Source: Monosporascus cannonballus | Lineage: Eukaryota > Ascomycota > Sordariomycetes > Xylariales | Assembly (NCBI GenBank): GCA_004154925.1 | Contig: QJNS01000011.1 | Coordinates: 248,001 to 312,000, forward strand | DNA: 64,000 nucleotides | Direction: 5' to 3' | In this document: positions 62,001 to 64,000 of the stretch, one piece after another | Layout: the number at the start of each line of letters is the position of its first letter | Numbering within the stretch: the first letter of the stretch is position 1 | Notes under the pieces: generated by a model | Told to the model about the DNA's origin: nothing | What the model saw: the letters and a program-made list of their open reading frames with translations, nothing else | The model's database searches: none | Made by a program: the position numbers and the translations under genes

Positions 62001-63244
62001 GATTGCATAAAATTAATAAATATAAAATTATAATATATTAAATAAGATTTATTATTATTAATCAAATACTTTTTAAAATATTTTATATATTAGTATAATT
62101 TTAATATTTGATACTTATTTGACTTAACGGTTTATTTCTTGTAAATAACCAATTTTTACCGCATTTCTTTTACAAAATTAAAATTATTTTCGTAATCGAA
62201 ATTTTATTTATAAATTAATATATAATTATAAATTATATTAGTAAATATATTATAAATACTTTATTGTAATTTCGTATATCTTTAAGAATTATATTCCTTT
62301 TTATAATAACTATTTATTAAAGTAAATACTTCAAATATTAGTATTAAGATCGAAAGTATTAATAAAATTGTTTTCATTTTCCGTTTTGTAAATATTGATT
62401 ATTATATTATTGTTATATTTATTATCTTTTAATAATATTTTAAATTAATAATTTTATAAAAGATATTAATATTGTAGTTATTTCGATAATTTCTTAAAAA
62501 TTACAGATTTTTATTAACAAATATATATTAATTATAAAAATAATTTTTAATAGCTTTCTTTAAATATGTTTTATTTTTAACGATTTTCAATTATTATATT
62601 ATTTTGGTCGTTGTAACTTTCGCAATATTTTAAAATAACAAAAATATTCCCCTGCTTAATTATATAGTAAGAAAAACCGTCTATATGATTAGGTTTCGCT
62701 GTATCAAATTAAGTTAAATCTTATATTAAAAATAAAATTAATTTAATTAATTATATTTAAATTTAGCATAATAAAGTAATATATTTTTTCGATAATAAAA
62801 TAATTATAATATAAATTAATTTTTTAAAATTTATATTATTACCTAATAGACGTATAATAAATCTTTTAACGCTGTTTTACTTAAAAATATCGATTTTATT
62901 AATTATTATATTTTAAATTACTATTTCTATTGTGAATTTATTTATCATATATTAATTTATCGTTTTATCTATTATATTATTAAATATATATTTATTACGA
63001 AATAATATATTGTTTGTATGTAATATATAATGTAAAACAATAAATTAAACAATATATAGCAAAAGTGTTCTTAAATATAATTCGCCGTTTTTATATAAAA
63101 ATAATAATAATTATTTAATTAATTAAATCTATATTTCTCTAAAAATTTATATATTACGTTTAGAAATTTATTAAATAAATATATTATAAAAAATTAATAT
63201 TTTAATATAATCTGTATTAAATAATTGTTTCTCGGTTTTAATAT
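59031..63244. other. AT-rich RIP-like DNA, no recognisable element
   Basis: Over 4 kb of extreme A+T with no open frames of note and no motif I can assign. Scattered less-AT patches (for example near 59780-59960 and 60440-60660) may be remains of mutated transposons. Confidence 0.6.
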
Positions 63245-63599
63245 TGTCATGGCCCAACGAGCTACGGTCTCCAGAAACGGCCTGTCATGACCTAACCACA
63301 AGTGCGCGGTTACGTGATGGACTACCAATTCACTGGTGGTAAGCCAGTAAGCCGGATTACCAACTCACTGGTGATAAGCCAATAAGCCGGATCACCAACT
63401 TACTGGTGGTAATACGGCTAACGGGAATAAAATATATACGTTTATTATTTCTATAATTTAAATAATTTTAATTTGCAATACTTATTAATACCAATCGTTT
63501 GCAATATAACAATTCGTTACCTAAGGCATTTTTAGTATAACAAAACGTAATACAATTACTGTATTTATTATTCAAATTCCTACGATATTTCTGTTAACA
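63245..63599 (+). mobile_element. Candidate LTR (TG...CA) of a second retroelement
   Basis: The segment begins TGTCATGGCCCAACGAGC and could end at TGTTAACA (63599), bounds typical of an LTR. The first 180 bases have near-normal GC and the rest is AT-rich. A gag-like frame starts about 180 bp downstream on the same strand, which supports a 5' LTR reading. The partner LTR would lie outside the window, so the boundary is a guess. Confidence 0.4.
63324..63426. repeat. 35-bp tandem repeat, about 3 copies
   Basis: Units at 63324-63358, 63359-63393 and 63394-63426 (third degenerate) share ACCAA(T/C)T(C/T)ACTGGTG(G/A)TAA. Differences between the first two copies are all transitions, as from RIP. Confidence 0.85.
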
Positions 63600-63780
63600 T
63601 AAATCCGTACGATTAAGATTTAATAATTAGTTAAACCTTTTAATCGTTATACGTTACAAATTTTTATTTAATAATACCGTTAAATTTTGAATAATATCGA
63701 TTAAAGTTATATTTACCAGTAAGACGCCCGAACAGCCTATTTACTAGGTCCCTGATTACCCGGATACTGGAATGGAATCC

Positions 63781-64000
63781 GAGGAGGAAAAGAAAAAATT
63801 TCGCCTTTTTCGCGAAGAAGTTTTTCGATAACTGGATGCCATAAACGAATGCATTTTCTAGTTTGAAAAAGATAATAATAATTTTATAATTTTTTTCCAA
63901 ACCGCCTAAAAGAAATTTAAGAAAAAGGAAAAGGCTTTCGAAATCGGAAAACCTTTTTAAATAAGCCAGGTTATTTAGTTGAATTTTGCCAAGGAATTAA
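63781..64000 (+). pseudogene. gag: Mutated gag-like frame, cut by the window end
   Basis: In the plus frame beginning near 63781 the peptide is strongly charged and helical-looking (EEEKKKFRLFREEVFR, then LDAINECIF, KAFEIGKPF, SQVI, LNFAKEL). It is interrupted by TAA/TAG codons at places where Gln or Trp would fit. This looks like the N-terminal part of a retrotransposon gag. It continues past 64000. Confidence 0.45.

Larger units (their letters stand above)
47047..64000. other. RIP-mutated AT-rich block without intact genes
   Basis: From about 47047 to the window end the sequence is overwhelmingly A+T, with TA very frequent and CA and TG rare, while CG is still fairly common (for example ACG, TCG and CGG recur on almost every line). 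Loss of C mainly before A, on both strands, is the mark of RIP and differs from decay of methylated CpG. Every recognisable coding remnant has stops explained by C-to-T or G-to-A changes. Such blocks are normally heterochromatic in filamentous ascomycetes. Confidence 0.88.

Noticed and set aside
63324..63426. Short regular repeats as a CRISPR-like array
   Set aside because: The units are contiguous with no spacers, in a fungal genome and inside an LTR-like segment; they are tandem repeats.

Overview
The window is nuclear DNA of a filamentous ascomycete (Pezizomycotina, probably a Sordariomycete; the species cannot be told). The reasons are genes with short GT..AG introns of 51-93 bp and CTAAC/CTGAC-type branch points, fungus-specific proteins (HET domain, a Pom1-type DYRK kinase, a TPR plus F-box protein, a secreted GH43 glycosidase), and an AT-rich terminal block whose sequence carries the marks of repeat-induced point mutation (RIP).

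Layout. 1-13.2 kb: a 414-bp MITE with near-perfect 33-bp terminal inverted repeats, a secreted glucose/sorbosone dehydrogenase-like gene (minus, 4 exons), a decayed MATE transporter pseudogene (plus), a secreted GH43 glycoside hydrolase (plus, one exon) and, convergent with it, a TPR/F-box gene (minus). 13.2-30.2 kb: about 17 kb of ordinary base composition that is almost empty. It holds a short interstitial telomere-type repeat and one small conserved Cys-rich gene (19.2 kb). 30.2-38 kb: a Pom1-like DYRK kinase gene and a two-exon gene for a small mitochondrial DMAC1/DUF4536-type protein, both minus. 39-47 kb: accessory genes: a frameshifted short-chain dehydrogenase, a 10-N assembly gap, a one-exon HET-domain gene, a candidate second MITE, and a multi-exon cytochrome P450 with an unusual I-helix and an unresolved N-terminus. 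47-64 kb: an abrupt change to very AT-rich DNA with no intact gene. It contains a complete but mutated Ty3/Gypsy chromovirus (47430-54679; two 431-bp LTRs, 5-bp target duplication ATACC, recognisable gag zinc knuckle, protease, RT, RNase H, integrase and chromodomain), a pair of direct repeats at 58.5-59.0 kb, and an LTR-like segment with 35-bp tandem repeats followed by the start of another gag-like frame that runs off the window.

How the parts fit. The secreted GH43 enzyme and the secreted sugar dehydrogenase-like protein are both plausible parts of extracellular carbohydrate metabolism, with a dead transporter between them. They do not form a demonstrated cluster. The kinase, F-box protein and mitochondrial protein are housekeeping or regulatory. 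The HET gene, P450 and broken SDR lie next to the RIP-mutated block, a normal place for fast-evolving accessory genes. I found no convincing new multi-gene system. The most useful results are spliced gene models that simple ORF calling misses (dehydrogenase, P450, SDR, DMAC1-like), two candidate MITEs, the fully delimited chromovirus and the almost gene-free 17 kb of normal GC.
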